A DNA stretch of 64,000 bases from Aliidiomarina taiwanensis (GTDB lineage Bacteria > Pseudomonadota > Gammaproteobacteria > Enterobacterales > Alteromonadaceae): assembly GCF_003987015.1 (NCBI RefSeq), contig NZ_PIPQ01000004.1, positions 62,001-126,000 of the forward strand, read 5' to 3'. Below the pieces are notes generated by a model that was given only the letters and a program-made list of their open reading frames with translations, ran no database searches and was not told the DNA's origin. The stretch's first letter is position 1, and each line of letters begins with the position of its first letter. The position numbers and the translations under genes are program-made. Positions 8,164 through 17,326 of the stretch are shown here, one piece after another.

Positions 8164-9864
8164 ATGACGTTAACGAAACAAAGTAAATCGCTTTTAAATA
8201 AGGCTGCTCTGAGTTTGACAGCCTGCGCCATACTGGCAGCTTGCTCACCTGCGAAGGACACAACGCATTCAACAGAGCAGCAAACACACCAAGCTGCGGC
8301 TGTCTTGGTTCCAGAAGCAGAGGAACGATTAAATATCTATAAAACCGTTGAGCTTACAGCAGATATTAGCCATTTAGAGCCGCACCAGCATGAAATTCTT
8401 AGTCTGCTCATTGACGCTTCTGTCATTATGGACAATTTATTCTGGCAGCAATCGTACCATGGTAAGCGAGAGCATTTGCTTGCACGTATTAAAGAGCCTG
8501 CGGTCAAAGCCTTCGCTGCTATTAACTATGGGCCGTGGGACAGGCTAAATAATGAAGCGCCATTTCTGCAGGGCTATGACGAAAAGCCGCTTGGTGCGAA
8601 CTTTTACCCAGCGGACATGACGCGTGACGAGTTTAATCGCTTTGAAAGCAGTGATAAAACAAGTTTGTACACCGTATTACGCCGCAATGAAAACGGCGAA
8701 CTTTATACCATACCGTATAGTGAAATGTATGCTGACGAGCTTGGAAAAGCCGCTGAATTGCTTTTGCAGGCCGCTGATCTCACCAAAAATGAAGACTTCA
8801 AGCGCTACCTGACATTACGGGCCGAGGCCTTTTTGAGTGACGACTATACGGCGTCGGATTATGCCTGGATGGACATGAAGGACAACTTAATTGATGTCAT
8901 TATTGGTCCTATTGAAACCTATGAAGACCGTTTGTTTGGCTACAAAGCGAGTTTTGAGTCGTACGTTTTGGTAAAAGACACGGAGTGGAGCGAGCGTTTA
9001 GCCGTGTATGCAGAAACATTGCCAGCTTTGCAACGGAACTTACCCGTTCCTGAAGCATATAAAGCAGAGCAACCTGGTTCTGACGGTCAGCTAAATGCTT
9101 ATGACGTGGTGTATTACGCGGGCCATTCGAATGCAGGCAGCAAAACCATTGCGGTGAACTTACCGAACGACGAAGCTGTACAGTTGGCTGCGGGCACACG
9201 CCGCTCTCAGTTAAAAAACGCCATGCGGGCCAAGTTTGATGGCATTCTAGAGCCGATTGCAGACGTTCTTATTGTGCCAGAGCAGCGCCAACATATTACG
9301 TTTGACGCCTTCTTCGCCAATACGATGTTCCATGAAGTGGCCCATGGTTTAGGCATTAAAAACACCTTAAATGGGAAAGGCACAGTCCGTGCAGCTTTGC
9401 GTGAGTACGCTTCTGCCCTCGAAGAAGGCAAAGCAGATATTCTCGGGCTGTATATGGTGACGCAACTGTTAGAAGAAGGAATTCTTACGGAAGGACAGCT
9501 AGAAGACTACTATGTAACCTTCTTAGCAGGAATTTTCCGCTCTGTTCGCTTCGGTGCTTCCAGTGCTCATGGTATGGCAAATATGATCCGCTTTAACTAT
9601 TTTGAGCAAGAAGGTGCTTTTGTTCGTAACGAGCAGGGCCAGTACGCGGTCGATATGGAGCAAATGCGCAAAGCCGTTGACAGCTTGTCTGAGCTTATTC
9701 TGCGATTGCAGGGTGACGGTGACTACGAAGGCGTTGGCCGCTTATTTGAAGCGAAAGGTCATATTGGCGAGATGCTTCAATCAGACTTAGATCGCATTGA
9801 CGCAGCGAACATCCCAGTGGATGTCCATTTTAACCAAGGCAAAGAAGTTTTGGGCTTAAATTAA
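8164..9864 (+). CDS. Lipoprotein peptidase of the M49 (dipeptidyl peptidase III) type
   Basis: The 566-residue protein has a lipoprotein signal peptide with ILAAC as lipobox. The C-terminal half contains the zinc-binding HEVAH (H390, E391, H394) in FHEVAHGLG and, 30 residues on, EEGKAD (residues 420-425), whose glutamate would be the third ligand. Classical DPP III has HEXXXH; the HEXXH plus EEGKAD/EEAKAD layout is that of the branch including the C-terminal half of plant Nudix hydrolase 3. It probably cleaves short peptides on the outer membrane or in the periplasm. The open frame starts at 8092, but the ATG at 8164 gives a proper signal peptide. A strong terminator follows. Confidence 0.82.
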   Translation: MTLTKQSKSLLNKAALSLTACAILAACSPAKDTTHSTEQQTHQAAAVLVPEAEERLNIYKTVELTADISHLEPHQHEILSLLIDASVIMDNLFWQQSYHGKREHLLARIKEPAVKAFAAINYGPWDRLNNEAPFLQGYDEKPLGANFYPADMTRDEFNRFESSDKTSLYTVLRRNENGELYTIPYSEMYADELGKAAELLLQAADLTKNEDFKRYLTLRAEAFLSDDYTASDYAWMDMKDNLIDVIIGPIETYEDRLFGYKASFESYVLVKDTEWSERLAVYAETLPALQRNLPVPEAYKAEQPGSDGQLNAYDVVYYAGHSNAGSKTIAVNLPNDEAVQLAAGTRRSQLKNAMRAKFDGILEPIADVLIVPEQRQHITFDAFFANTMFHEVAHGLGIKNTLNGKGTVRAALREYASALEEGKADILGLYMVTQLLEEGILTEGQLEDYYVTFLAGIFRSVRFGASSAHGMANMIRFNYFEQEGAFVRNEQGQYAVDMEQMRKAVDSLSELILRLQGDGDYEGVGRLFEAKGHIGEMLQSDLDRIDAANIPVDVHFNQGKEVLGLN

Positions 9865-9881
9865 TACTGAGCCAAAACAAC

Positions 9882-9913
9882 AAGCCCCATCTATATTAGA
9901 TGGGGCTTTTTTG
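9882..9913. terminator. Bidirectional Rho-independent terminator
   Basis: AAGCCCCATCTA (9882-9893) pairs perfectly with TAGATGGGGCTT (9897-9908), with T-runs outward on both strands. It separates two convergent genes, the M49 lipoprotein and the BCCT transporter. Confidence 0.93.
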
Positions 9914-9933
9914 TGGGCTCTAGCCTCTTTCGT

Positions 9934-11988
9934 TTAACTTTTCTCTGTGGTGGCTTCACCGTTTAAATCTTCATCATGCTCCGCAGTGTCCCAGGGGAGG
10001 CTGGCAGGGCTGTGATGTTTGAAGTGCAAATAGTTTTCGAACTGGTTTAGCACGTCATTAATAATATCGGAAGGCTCTAAGCCATACACATCGTAGGACT
10101 GTCCACCCTGAATAAGAAAGACTTCAGCGCGGAAGTATTCCGACTCCATACTCTGTCGTGGTGCTAAGGCAAATTCAGGGCGTATGTAACTACGCATACG
10201 AATTTCATAGCTAAAGTCTATGCCGTCTTTGTCGACTGTCAAAGTAACGCGGGTTGGGTCACTTTCTAAGGTCACTTCACTGGTCCAATCGCGCGTACTT
10301 AGCTCGTGTTTTACTTGTTCTAACGACTCTTTAGCCGTGGTCTCAATAAACTCTTGAGTTTGCACTTCCGTGGGAAACTCCAAAATACCCGCTAAGCGCT
10401 TCTTCCAGTAGTTCGCTCCGGCATGCACACCTTTTCGGTGCATCTGCGTATGGCTTTTCAAGCTACTGTACTGGTGCCCTTCAATAATAAGTGCGCGCCA
10501 CATACCAATGGCTGCAATAATCATAATTACAGCGAAGGGTAAGGCACTGGCGATGGCCGCCGTTTGAAGCGCTTTCAACCCACCTGCAAGCAAGAGTACA
10601 GCAGCGACTAAGCCTTCTGTACTTGCCCAGAACACGCGCTGCCACACAGGCGTGTCCGTGATGCCTCCAGAAGCGAGCGAGTCGATAACTAAAGAACCAG
10701 AGTCCGAGGAGGTCACGAAGAAGGTGATAATTAATATGACAGACACAAACGTAATGATATTAATCAGGAACGGCATATCCGCCAGTAGGTACTCATAAGT
10801 TTTAAAGAGCGCTATGGCCTGGTCTGCTTGCACGTCCTGAATGAGTACACTGTAGCCTTCATTCATAATCAGGTTGAGGGCTGTGTCACCAAAAACGGCA
10901 AACCAAAAGAAGGTGAATATAGTTGGAACAAGCATCACCCCAAAAACAAACTGGCGTATGGTTCGGCCGCGGCTAATACGCGCTATAAAAAGACCTACAA
11001 AAGGGGCCCAAGCAATAGTCCAGCCGAAAATAAAGAGCGTCCAGTTGCCTATCCAGTCACTATGAGTGTAAGCCTGCAAATTAAATGTACGCTCCACAAT
11101 GGAGTTTAAATAGCTGCCCGTATTTTGGAGGAAGACTTCTAAAATATGTATGGTGGGGCCAACCAAAAACACAAACACAAGCAGGAACATAACCAACGCC
11201 ATATTCAGCACTGACAAGCGTTTAACACCCTTATCCAGACCTGCTACTACAGAACCAATTGCAAGGAGTGTGATAACGAAAATAATGCCTACTTGCACTA
11301 AGTTACTGACTTCAATGCCAGACCACAGGTAGTTCATGCCCGTGTTAATTTGAATTACCGACAGTCCTAAAGTGGTGGCAATCCCGAACATGGTACCGAG
11401 GATGGCGAAGGTGTCGACGGTGTGCCCCATTGGCCCATGAATTTTGTCGCCAATAATAGGGTACAAAGTAGAACGCATGGAAAGTGGTAAACCATGACGG
11501 AATGAAAAATAGGCCAAGACTAAGCCGACCAGGCCGTAGATGGCCCAAATATGGAAACCCCAATGAAAATATGAGATTTGCATGGCTTGTTTGGCGGCAT
11601 TAATGGTTTCTGAAGCGCCCGAAGGTGGGCTAGAGTAGTGAATAACGGGTTCAGATACGCCAAAAAACAGCAATGCAATGCCATACCCAGCTGAGAACAG
11701 CATGGCAAACCAAGTAAGGAAGCTATACTCAGGGTCTGCGTGATCGGGCCCTAGCTTAATGCGGCCCCATTTCGAAATGGCAACGCCAACAATAAACATT
11801 AAAAACAGGGCAACGGCCAGCATATAGAACCAACCAAAGTCATTGGTTATTTTAGCCAGGACAGACTCGAAAAACTGACCAGCTAAGGTGGGGTTAGCAA
11901 GGGTGCCAAGCACCAGCAGGCTCATGACTGCAACGGCAGGTATGAATACTGGAAGAAGAAGTGCGGAGTGCCACTTTGGTTTACTCAT
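9934..11988 (-). CDS. betT: BCCT-family choline/betaine transporter (BetT-like)
   Basis: The 684-residue protein has 12 predicted transmembrane helices and the BCCT signature region around FSAGYGIALLFFGVSEPV and WAIYGLVGLVLAYFSFRHG. These carriers import choline, glycine betaine or carnitine with H+ or Na+ to build osmoprotectant pools. A C-terminal cytosolic extension of about 170 residues (from residue 510) resembles that of E. coli BetT, which is needed for osmotic response. No bet oxidation genes lie beside it, so the exact substrate cannot be fixed from context. It is convergent with the M49 gene and divergent from the S9 peptidase. Confidence 0.88.
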   Translation of the reverse strand: MSKPKWHSALLLPVFIPAVAVMSLLVLGTLANPTLAGQFFESVLAKITNDFGWFYMLAVALFLMFIVGVAISKWGRIKLGPDHADPEYSFLTWFAMLFSAGYGIALLFFGVSEPVIHYSSPPSGASETINAAKQAMQISYFHWGFHIWAIYGLVGLVLAYFSFRHGLPLSMRSTLYPIIGDKIHGPMGHTVDTFAILGTMFGIATTLGLSVIQINTGMNYLWSGIEVSNLVQVGIIFVITLLAIGSVVAGLDKGVKRLSVLNMALVMFLLVFVFLVGPTIHILEVFLQNTGSYLNSIVERTFNLQAYTHSDWIGNWTLFIFGWTIAWAPFVGLFIARISRGRTIRQFVFGVMLVPTIFTFFWFAVFGDTALNLIMNEGYSVLIQDVQADQAIALFKTYEYLLADMPFLINIITFVSVILIITFFVTSSDSGSLVIDSLASGGITDTPVWQRVFWASTEGLVAAVLLLAGGLKALQTAAIASALPFAVIMIIAAIGMWRALIIEGHQYSSLKSHTQMHRKGVHAGANYWKKRLAGILEFPTEVQTQEFIETTAKESLEQVKHELSTRDWTSEVTLESDPTRVTLTVDKDGIDFSYEIRMRSYIRPEFALAPRQSMESEYFRAEVFLIQGGQSYDVYGLEPSDIINDVLNQFENYLHFKHHSPASLPWDTAEHDEDLNGEATTEKS

Positions 11989-12177
11989 ATGAGAATTCCA
12001 TTTTTATAGTGAGTTGTATGCGTAGGCTAACACTTTCAAAAGGGCCTTGGCTAAAGCACAGCAATACTGTGCATATAAGTAGGCAAAGAGAAAGTGTAAG
12101 CAAACATGATTTCAGATGATTCCATACTTGCATTACGTTAACATTGGCAACAATTAAACAACAAGTTGAGAGCGGGT

Positions 12178-14115
12178 ATGAAACGATTTTTGGGGCTGTT
12201 ACTAAGTATGGTGCTACTGTTTGCGTCGGCTGCAAACAGTCAAGAGCTTCCTTTAGAAGACTTCTTTAAGCACGCAGAGTTTGGCGATGTGTCCATTTCG
12301 CCGAGTGGTCAATACCTTGCTGTATCTGTGCCTGAGGGCGACCGGCGTAATTTAGCCATCATTGATATTACCGACCCAGGTAAGTTAGAAATTACCGCAG
12401 GCTTTAATATGCGTGGAGGCGAAAGCCCAATTGCTGTGCATTGGGTTACCGATGAACGTTTAATTTTTGAGTCGATTATTCAAGTAGGGGCATTAGAAGC
12501 CCCACGCAGGACAGGCCGTGTGTACGCAATAAATGCCGACGGCAGTAACCGCCGTCAACTGTTTGGTTCGCAAGCAGGTAGCATGGTTGGCCGTAGCATG
12601 TCGCTAATTAGCTACCTACCAAGTGAGCCAGACTGGGTGCTTATCCAGCACTGGGCCCATGACCGGGCAAAGCCGATAGCACAGCGTATGCATATTGACG
12701 ATGGTCGTCTAGGTTTGCGTACTAGCTCGCCATTAAACAACGGGGGCTTGTTAGCAGATCAACAGGACCAAATTCGCTTTGCTTACGGTACAAACGATGA
12801 AGACTTGCCTCAGTTTGCTTGGCGCCCTGACGACAAAAGCGACTGGCGCACATTTAAAAACGAGTTTGGTAACTATATTTCGCCTATCGCTTTTAATCCT
12901 GAAGGGACAGGGGTTTATTTTAGTTCGAAAGAGCAGGGGAAGCTGGGAGTTTATGAAATCACGCTAGACTCCGGTGAAGTGAGCCCCGTGCTTACCAGTG
13001 ACACAGTGGAAGTTGATAGTTCCTTAGGCGCATCTTCACCGTATATGTGGGATGCTGGCGCTACGAACTTACTTGCTGTGCGCTTTATGGACGGTAAACC
13101 TGAATGGCGCAGTGTGAATGAAGGCCGTTTTGAAATGCAATGGCTGCGTCAGCTAGAAGCCATGTATGAAGGCTTTCATGTGAATATTTTCAACTGGACT
13201 CAAGATGGCAAGTTTGCTCTGTTATCCGTTTCAGGAGATGTGGCAACACCAGAGTACTTTTTGCTCGATACTGAAACGCCGGCATTGCGTTTTCTTGCCT
13301 CGGCGAAGCCTTGGATAAACCCGAACAAAATGGCCGCTATGCAGCCAGTGCAGTTTACTGCACGTGACGGAGTAGAGCTTCACGGGTACTTGACTATGCC
13401 CGTAGACAGATCAGAAAACGAGGCGACCCCGTTTGTTGTATACGTGCACGGAGGCCCCCATGGACCTCGCGATCGCTGGCAGTTCGACCCTATGGTTCAG
13501 TTATTTGCTCACCATGGTTTTGGCGTGTTGCAAATTAACTATCGTGGCTCAGGTGGTTATAGCCGTGATTTTGAAGAAATGGGGCATCGTGAGTGGTACG
13601 GAAAAATGCAAGATGATGTGACCGACGGAACCTTGTGGGCCATGGAGCAAGGCTATGCAGATAAAGAGCGAACCTGTATTGCTGGCGCAAGTTATGGCGG
13701 TTTCGCAACCCTTGCAGGTATTACCAAAGAGCCGGATTTATATGCATGTGCTTGGGCATTTGTCGGTGTTTACGACTTACCGCTCATGAAAGAGGAAGGT
13801 AACATTCCAAGTTTTGCCGCTGGGAGAAGATATTTAGACCGAGTGTTAGGTACTGATGCAGAAGAATTGGTGGCGCGTTCACCGTCAACTCATGTGGCTA
13901 AAATAAAAACCCCTCTGTTTATCTCTCATGGTGCGGAGGATACACAAGCTCACTTTGGCCAGTACCACTTGTTGCGTGAACGCCTAGACGCAGCAAACAT
14001 TCCTTACGAGCATATGTTTGTGGAGGGAGAAGGCCATGGTTTCTATAAAGTTGAAAACAACGTTGCCATGATGGAGCGCGTACTTGCCTTTATGAAGAAG
14101 CATACGCAACTGTAA
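12178..14115 (+). CDS. Exported S9-family prolyl oligopeptidase-like peptidase
   Basis: The 645-residue product has an N-terminal signal peptide (MKRFLGLLLSMVLLFASA), a WD-like beta-propeller region to about residue 390, and an alpha/beta hydrolase domain. The catalytic triad is visible: Ser505 in GASYGG, Asp588 in HGAEDTQ and His620 in EGEGHGF. It most likely cleaves dipeptides or oligopeptides in the periplasm during protein scavenging, typical of Alteromonadales. The frame is open from a TTG at 12166, but the ATG at 12178 gives the standard signal peptide start. The gene is divergent from betT and ends in a terminator. Confidence 0.9.
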   Translation: MKRFLGLLLSMVLLFASAANSQELPLEDFFKHAEFGDVSISPSGQYLAVSVPEGDRRNLAIIDITDPGKLEITAGFNMRGGESPIAVHWVTDERLIFESIIQVGALEAPRRTGRVYAINADGSNRRQLFGSQAGSMVGRSMSLISYLPSEPDWVLIQHWAHDRAKPIAQRMHIDDGRLGLRTSSPLNNGGLLADQQDQIRFAYGTNDEDLPQFAWRPDDKSDWRTFKNEFGNYISPIAFNPEGTGVYFSSKEQGKLGVYEITLDSGEVSPVLTSDTVEVDSSLGASSPYMWDAGATNLLAVRFMDGKPEWRSVNEGRFEMQWLRQLEAMYEGFHVNIFNWTQDGKFALLSVSGDVATPEYFLLDTETPALRFLASAKPWINPNKMAAMQPVQFTARDGVELHGYLTMPVDRSENEATPFVVYVHGGPHGPRDRWQFDPMVQLFAHHGFGVLQINYRGSGGYSRDFEEMGHREWYGKMQDDVTDGTLWAMEQGYADKERTCIAGASYGGFATLAGITKEPDLYACAWAFVGVYDLPLMKEEGNIPSFAAGRRYLDRVLGTDAEELVARSPSTHVAKIKTPLFISHGAEDTQAHFGQYHLLRERLDAANIPYEHMFVEGEGHGFYKVENNVAMMERVLAFMKKHTQL

Positions 14116-14130
14116 TGAACAGGCACAAAA

Positions 14131-14158
14131 AAAGGGTCAGCGAAGGCTGGCCCTTTTT
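14131..14158 (+). terminator. Rho-independent terminator after the S9 peptidase
   Basis: AAAGGGTCAGC and GCTGGCCCTTT form an 11-pair hairpin with one GT wobble and a GAAG loop, followed by TTTTAA. It may also serve the convergent cold-shock gene because an A-run precedes it. Confidence 0.9.
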
Positions 14159-14176
14159 AATTCTGGTTTCAACTAA

Positions 14177-14389
14177 TTAGTCAATTGCAGTGACGTTCTC
14201 TGCTTGTGGACCTTTTTGGCCTTGAGTAATAGTGAACTGCACTTTTTGTCCTTCAGCAAGTGTACGGAAACCGTCACCTGTGATAGCGCTGAAATGAACA
14301 AAAACATCAGGACCGCCTGAATGTTCTAAGAAACCAAAGCCTTTGGCTTCGTTAAACCACTTTACGGTACCAGTTACTGTATCAGACAT
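14177..14389 (-). CDS. Cold-shock domain protein, CspA family
   Basis: This 70-residue single cold-shock domain binds single-stranded nucleic acid. RNP1 (KGFGFL) and RNP2 (VFVHFSAI) are intact, as is the TGTVKWFN start. Length matches CspA/CspC/CspE paralogs; from the sequence alone the paralog cannot be chosen. It is separately transcribed, with a promoter candidate leaving a leader of about 80 bases. Confidence 0.95.
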   Translation of the reverse strand: MSDTVTGTVKWFNEAKGFGFLEHSGGPDVFVHFSAITGDGFRTLAEGQKVQFTITQGQKGPQAENVTAID

Positions 14390-14478
14390 ATTCTTTCCTA
14401 ACTTTCTAAAATTTATATTGCTAGCGTAGCGCTAACCTGTCGTTGCATAGAACGTCTATTTAACATTCAAGCATGTTA

Positions 14479-14508
14479 AGTATACATTGCTAAATAAGAC
14501 CTAGCCAA
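14479..14508 (-). promoter_or_regulatory. Candidate sigma-70 promoter of the cold-shock gene
   Basis: Read on the minus strand, TTGGCT (14508-14503) and TATACT (14484-14479) are separated by 18 bases. Transcription would start near 14472 and give a leader of roughly 80 bases, in keeping with the structured leaders of csp genes. Confidence 0.55.
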
Positions 14509-14586
14509 TCTGTTCGTCGAATATTTATTTTATAACTTCTTCGTTATACTGGCGGTATATTCATTCTCGTTACTTTGGAGAGCTTC

Positions 14587-15630
14587 ATGAACGTTGCGCA
14601 ACATCTTGCTGAACAAATAGGAAACACCGACTTATTACGTATTCGCTCCTTATCGGAACTCAGTGGCTCAGACATTTATGTAAAGTGTGAATTTCAAAAC
14701 CCTGGTGGCTCGATTAAAGACAGAGCGGCTTTACAGCTAGTGCAAGACGCTATTGAGCGCGGCGAGTTGAAGCCGGGCATGACCATTGTAGAAGGTACTG
14801 CGGGTAACACGGGCATCGGCTTAGCTGTGGTTGCAAAAGCCCTAGGGTTCAAACTTATGGTGGTGATGCCAAACGACCAAACACCAGAAAAAACACGCAT
14901 GATAGAACTGCACGGAGCGGAGCTAAAGACAGTGCCACCTGTGCCTTTTAAAGACCCTAACCACTTTTATCATACGGCGCGCCGCTTAGGCGAAGAAAAC
15001 GAAGGGTTTTGGTGGGCAAACCAATTTGAGAACACCAGTAATATGCGCGCCCATTATTTGCATACAGGCCCCGAAATATGGCAGCAAACGGAAGGGAAGA
15101 TAGACACCCTCATTTCTGTATCGGGCACAGGAGGAACCATTGGCGGTGTTTCCACGTACTTAAAGGAGCAAAACCCCGATATCCAAGTATGGTTGGCCGA
15201 TCCAGACGGCTCGGGCTCCTATGAGTACTTAAAGTCGGGCGAATATAAATCAAAAGGCTCTTCAATGACCGAGGGCATTGGCATTATGCGCTTGGTAGAA
15301 AACTTCCGTCAGGCCAAAATCGACAAAGCCATTACTTTACCGGACCAAGACTTAATTAGTATTTCTCGTTATGTGCGCGACATGGACGGTATTTTGTTAG
15401 GGAGCAGTACCGCCTTAAACGTAGCCGCAGCATACTTTGCGGCCCTGCAGCAAGGGCCAGGAAAAACCATTGTTACCTTCGCCTGTGACCTAGGTGAGCG
15501 TTCGGCTTCAAAGCTATATAACGACCACTATTTGCAAGAGCGCGGTCTGAACACCGAGCCAGAAGCCATCGAGTCGCTCACCCAGCGCTATAAAACCATG
15601 GGTGAGCAGGTTGTACAGGTGCAAAAGTAA
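14587..15630 (+). CDS. Cysteine synthase family PLP enzyme
   Basis: The 347-residue protein is a fold-type II pyridoxal phosphate enzyme. The PLP lysine sits in NPGGSIKDRAA, the phosphate-binding loop is SGTGGTIGG, and EGTAGNTGIGLA is the asparagine loop. It probably makes cysteine from O-acetylserine and sulfide, but the GGSIKDR motif is shared with cystathionine beta-synthases, so the substrate is uncertain. It is longer than E. coli CysK (323). The frame opens at a TTG at 14575, but GGAG eight bases before the ATG at 14587 sets the start. It is divergent from the csp gene and convergent with yqhD. Confidence 0.88.
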   Translation: MNVAQHLAEQIGNTDLLRIRSLSELSGSDIYVKCEFQNPGGSIKDRAALQLVQDAIERGELKPGMTIVEGTAGNTGIGLAVVAKALGFKLMVVMPNDQTPEKTRMIELHGAELKTVPPVPFKDPNHFYHTARRLGEENEGFWWANQFENTSNMRAHYLHTGPEIWQQTEGKIDTLISVSGTGGTIGGVSTYLKEQNPDIQVWLADPDGSGSYEYLKSGEYKSKGSSMTEGIGIMRLVENFRQAKIDKAITLPDQDLISISRYVRDMDGILLGSSTALNVAAAYFAALQQGPGKTIVTFACDLGERSASKLYNDHYLQERGLNTEPEAIESLTQRYKTMGEQVVQVQK

Positions 15631-15632
15631 AT

Positions 15633-16802
15633 TTACAGAGCCGCCATTAAAATCTGGCGGCTCACGTCGAGAGTGACATCTTTCTTTTCACCCAAAGCCA
15701 CCATATTGTGCTGCTCTAATTGCTTTATCACAGCGTCCACAGCCGACTCGTCAAGACCATAGTCAGCCAGTCGTGTGGGCGCACCCATGGCAATAAAGAA
15801 TTCTTCTGTTTTAACAATAATCGCTTCAATCCGCTCATCTGCCGAGCCGGGATGGCTCGTTTCCGTCACACCCCAAAGCCGCTCGCCGAACTGTAGCAGC
15901 TTCTCTCGCTTGGCGTCTTTGCGTACACGGAGGTTAGCAGGAAGTACAACGGCTAATGTTTGTGCATGGTCTAAGCCATACAAAGCAGTGAGTTCGTGCC
16001 CAATCATATGGGTGGACCAGTCTTGAGGCACACCGTTGCGTAGCAGCCCGTTTAAGGCCATGGTCGCACACCACATAAGGTTAGCACGCAGTTCATAGTT
16101 TTGCGGGTCAGCCAAGGCTTTCGGGCCTGTTTCAACTATCGACTGTAAAACAGCTTCTGCGAGTCGGTCTTGTAAGTCAGCGCCGACCGGATAGGTTAAG
16201 TATTGCTCAATCACATGCACGAAGGGGTCAACAATACCATTGGTCAGTTGGCGCTCTGGTAAGGTGAGGGTGGTGGTTGGGTCGAGAACGGAGAACTGCG
16301 GAAAACAGTGTTCGCTGCCAAAGGACATTTTGGCTTTCATTTCCGAGCGGTTCACCACAGAACCTGCGTTCATTTCCGAGCCGGTCGCAGGTAGGGTTAA
16401 AATGCAACCAAACGGTAGTGCAGAGGTAACGTTGCGGCCACCTTGTAATAAAATATCCCAAGGCTCGCCGTTAAACTGAGCGGCAGCAGCAATAAACTTG
16501 GTGCCATCAATGACGGAGCCACCACCGGCAGCAAGCAAAAAGTCGATCTTGTCGGCTTTTACCTGGGTGACCGCCTTGCACAAAGTGCTGTACTCAGGGT
16601 TCGCTTCTATGCCGCTAAACTCACTGACAATACGTTCGCCTAGGGTTTCTTGAATTTGCTCATAAACATGGTTTCGCTTAATGCTGCCGCCACCATAGAC
16701 CAACATAATGCGTGCAAGTTCAGGAATTTCTGCAGCAATAGCTGCAATTTGCCCGTCACCAAATAAAATACGGGTGGGGTTATGATACGAAAAGTTATTC
16801 AT
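15633..16802 (-). CDS. yqhD: NADPH-dependent aldehyde reductase YqhD
   Basis: The 389-residue iron-containing alcohol dehydrogenase aligns along its full length with E. coli YqhD: PTRILFG start, YGGGSIK and AAGGGSVIDGTKF nucleotide-binding loops, LTLPATGSE, and metal ligands in NGIVDPFVH, GHELTA and LDHAQT. It reduces short aldehydes such as acrolein or lipid-peroxidation products using NADPH. The stop lies two bases from the stop of the convergent cysteine-synthase gene. No adjacent yqhC-type regulator is present. Confidence 0.93.
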   Translation of the reverse strand: MNNFSYHNPTRILFGDGQIAAIAAEIPELARIMLVYGGGSIKRNHVYEQIQETLGERIVSEFSGIEANPEYSTLCKAVTQVKADKIDFLLAAGGGSVIDGTKFIAAAAQFNGEPWDILLQGGRNVTSALPFGCILTLPATGSEMNAGSVVNRSEMKAKMSFGSEHCFPQFSVLDPTTTLTLPERQLTNGIVDPFVHVIEQYLTYPVGADLQDRLAEAVLQSIVETGPKALADPQNYELRANLMWCATMALNGLLRNGVPQDWSTHMIGHELTALYGLDHAQTLAVVLPANLRVRKDAKREKLLQFGERLWGVTETSHPGSADERIEAIIVKTEEFFIAMGAPTRLADYGLDESAVDAVIKQLEQHNMVALGEKKDVTLDVSRQILMAAL

Positions 16803-16865
16803 GAGGTACCTTTCCTATGTATTTGCCGAAACAACGAAAGGCATAGCCTAGCACAGCCATACGCT

Positions 16866-17324
16866 TCATGGGTGAAAGCTCAGTTGCATGCGAAACCCGT
16901 CGGCGCCGTCGCTGTAGTATTGGGGTAATAGGTCTACGACTTCAAACCCACAGGAATAGTAAAGGGCTAGGGCTGAGTGATTGCTTACGTTCACTTCTAA
17001 CCGCATACCCTGTGCCGCGGCTTTTTGCGCCTGCTGTAAACAATGCTGCAATAATATACGTGCCAGGCCTTGTCCTTGCTGCTTAGGGTCGACGGCCAAG
17101 CTGTATAACCGCCACCAAGCGCTATTGCGTCGGGTCAGCATCAGCGCATAGGCACACAGAGCGTGCGTTTTCTGATGCTGCAAACCGACTAGGTGGGCAC
17201 TAGGGCTTTGCAATAGCCGCCGAAATGAACGGCGGCCTAAGTGGTCTGTTACAAAGCAAGCGTTTTCAATAGCAATGAGCGCGTCTATGTCATGGCACGT
17301 AAGGGAGCGGAAATGGACAGGCAT
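16866..17324 (-). CDS. GNAT-family N-acetyltransferase
   Basis: The 152-residue protein is a single GNAT domain. The acetyl-CoA pyrophosphate loop is QQGQGLAR within LYSLAVDPKQQGQGLAR, and the C-terminal LALYYSCGFEVV is the usual beta-alpha end. It starts two bases after the stop of the ATP-grasp gene on the same strand, so the two form an operon. In related bacteria the equivalent acetyltransferase is often fused to a C39-like peptidase domain; that domain is absent here. The substrate is unknown. Confidence 0.88.
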   Translation of the reverse strand: MPVHFRSLTCHDIDALIAIENACFVTDHLGRRSFRRLLQSPSAHLVGLQHQKTHALCAYALMLTRRNSAWWRLYSLAVDPKQQGQGLARILLQHCLQQAQKAAAQGMRLEVNVSNHSALALYYSCGFEVVDLLPQYYSDGADGFRMQLSFHP

Positions 17325-17326
17325 AC

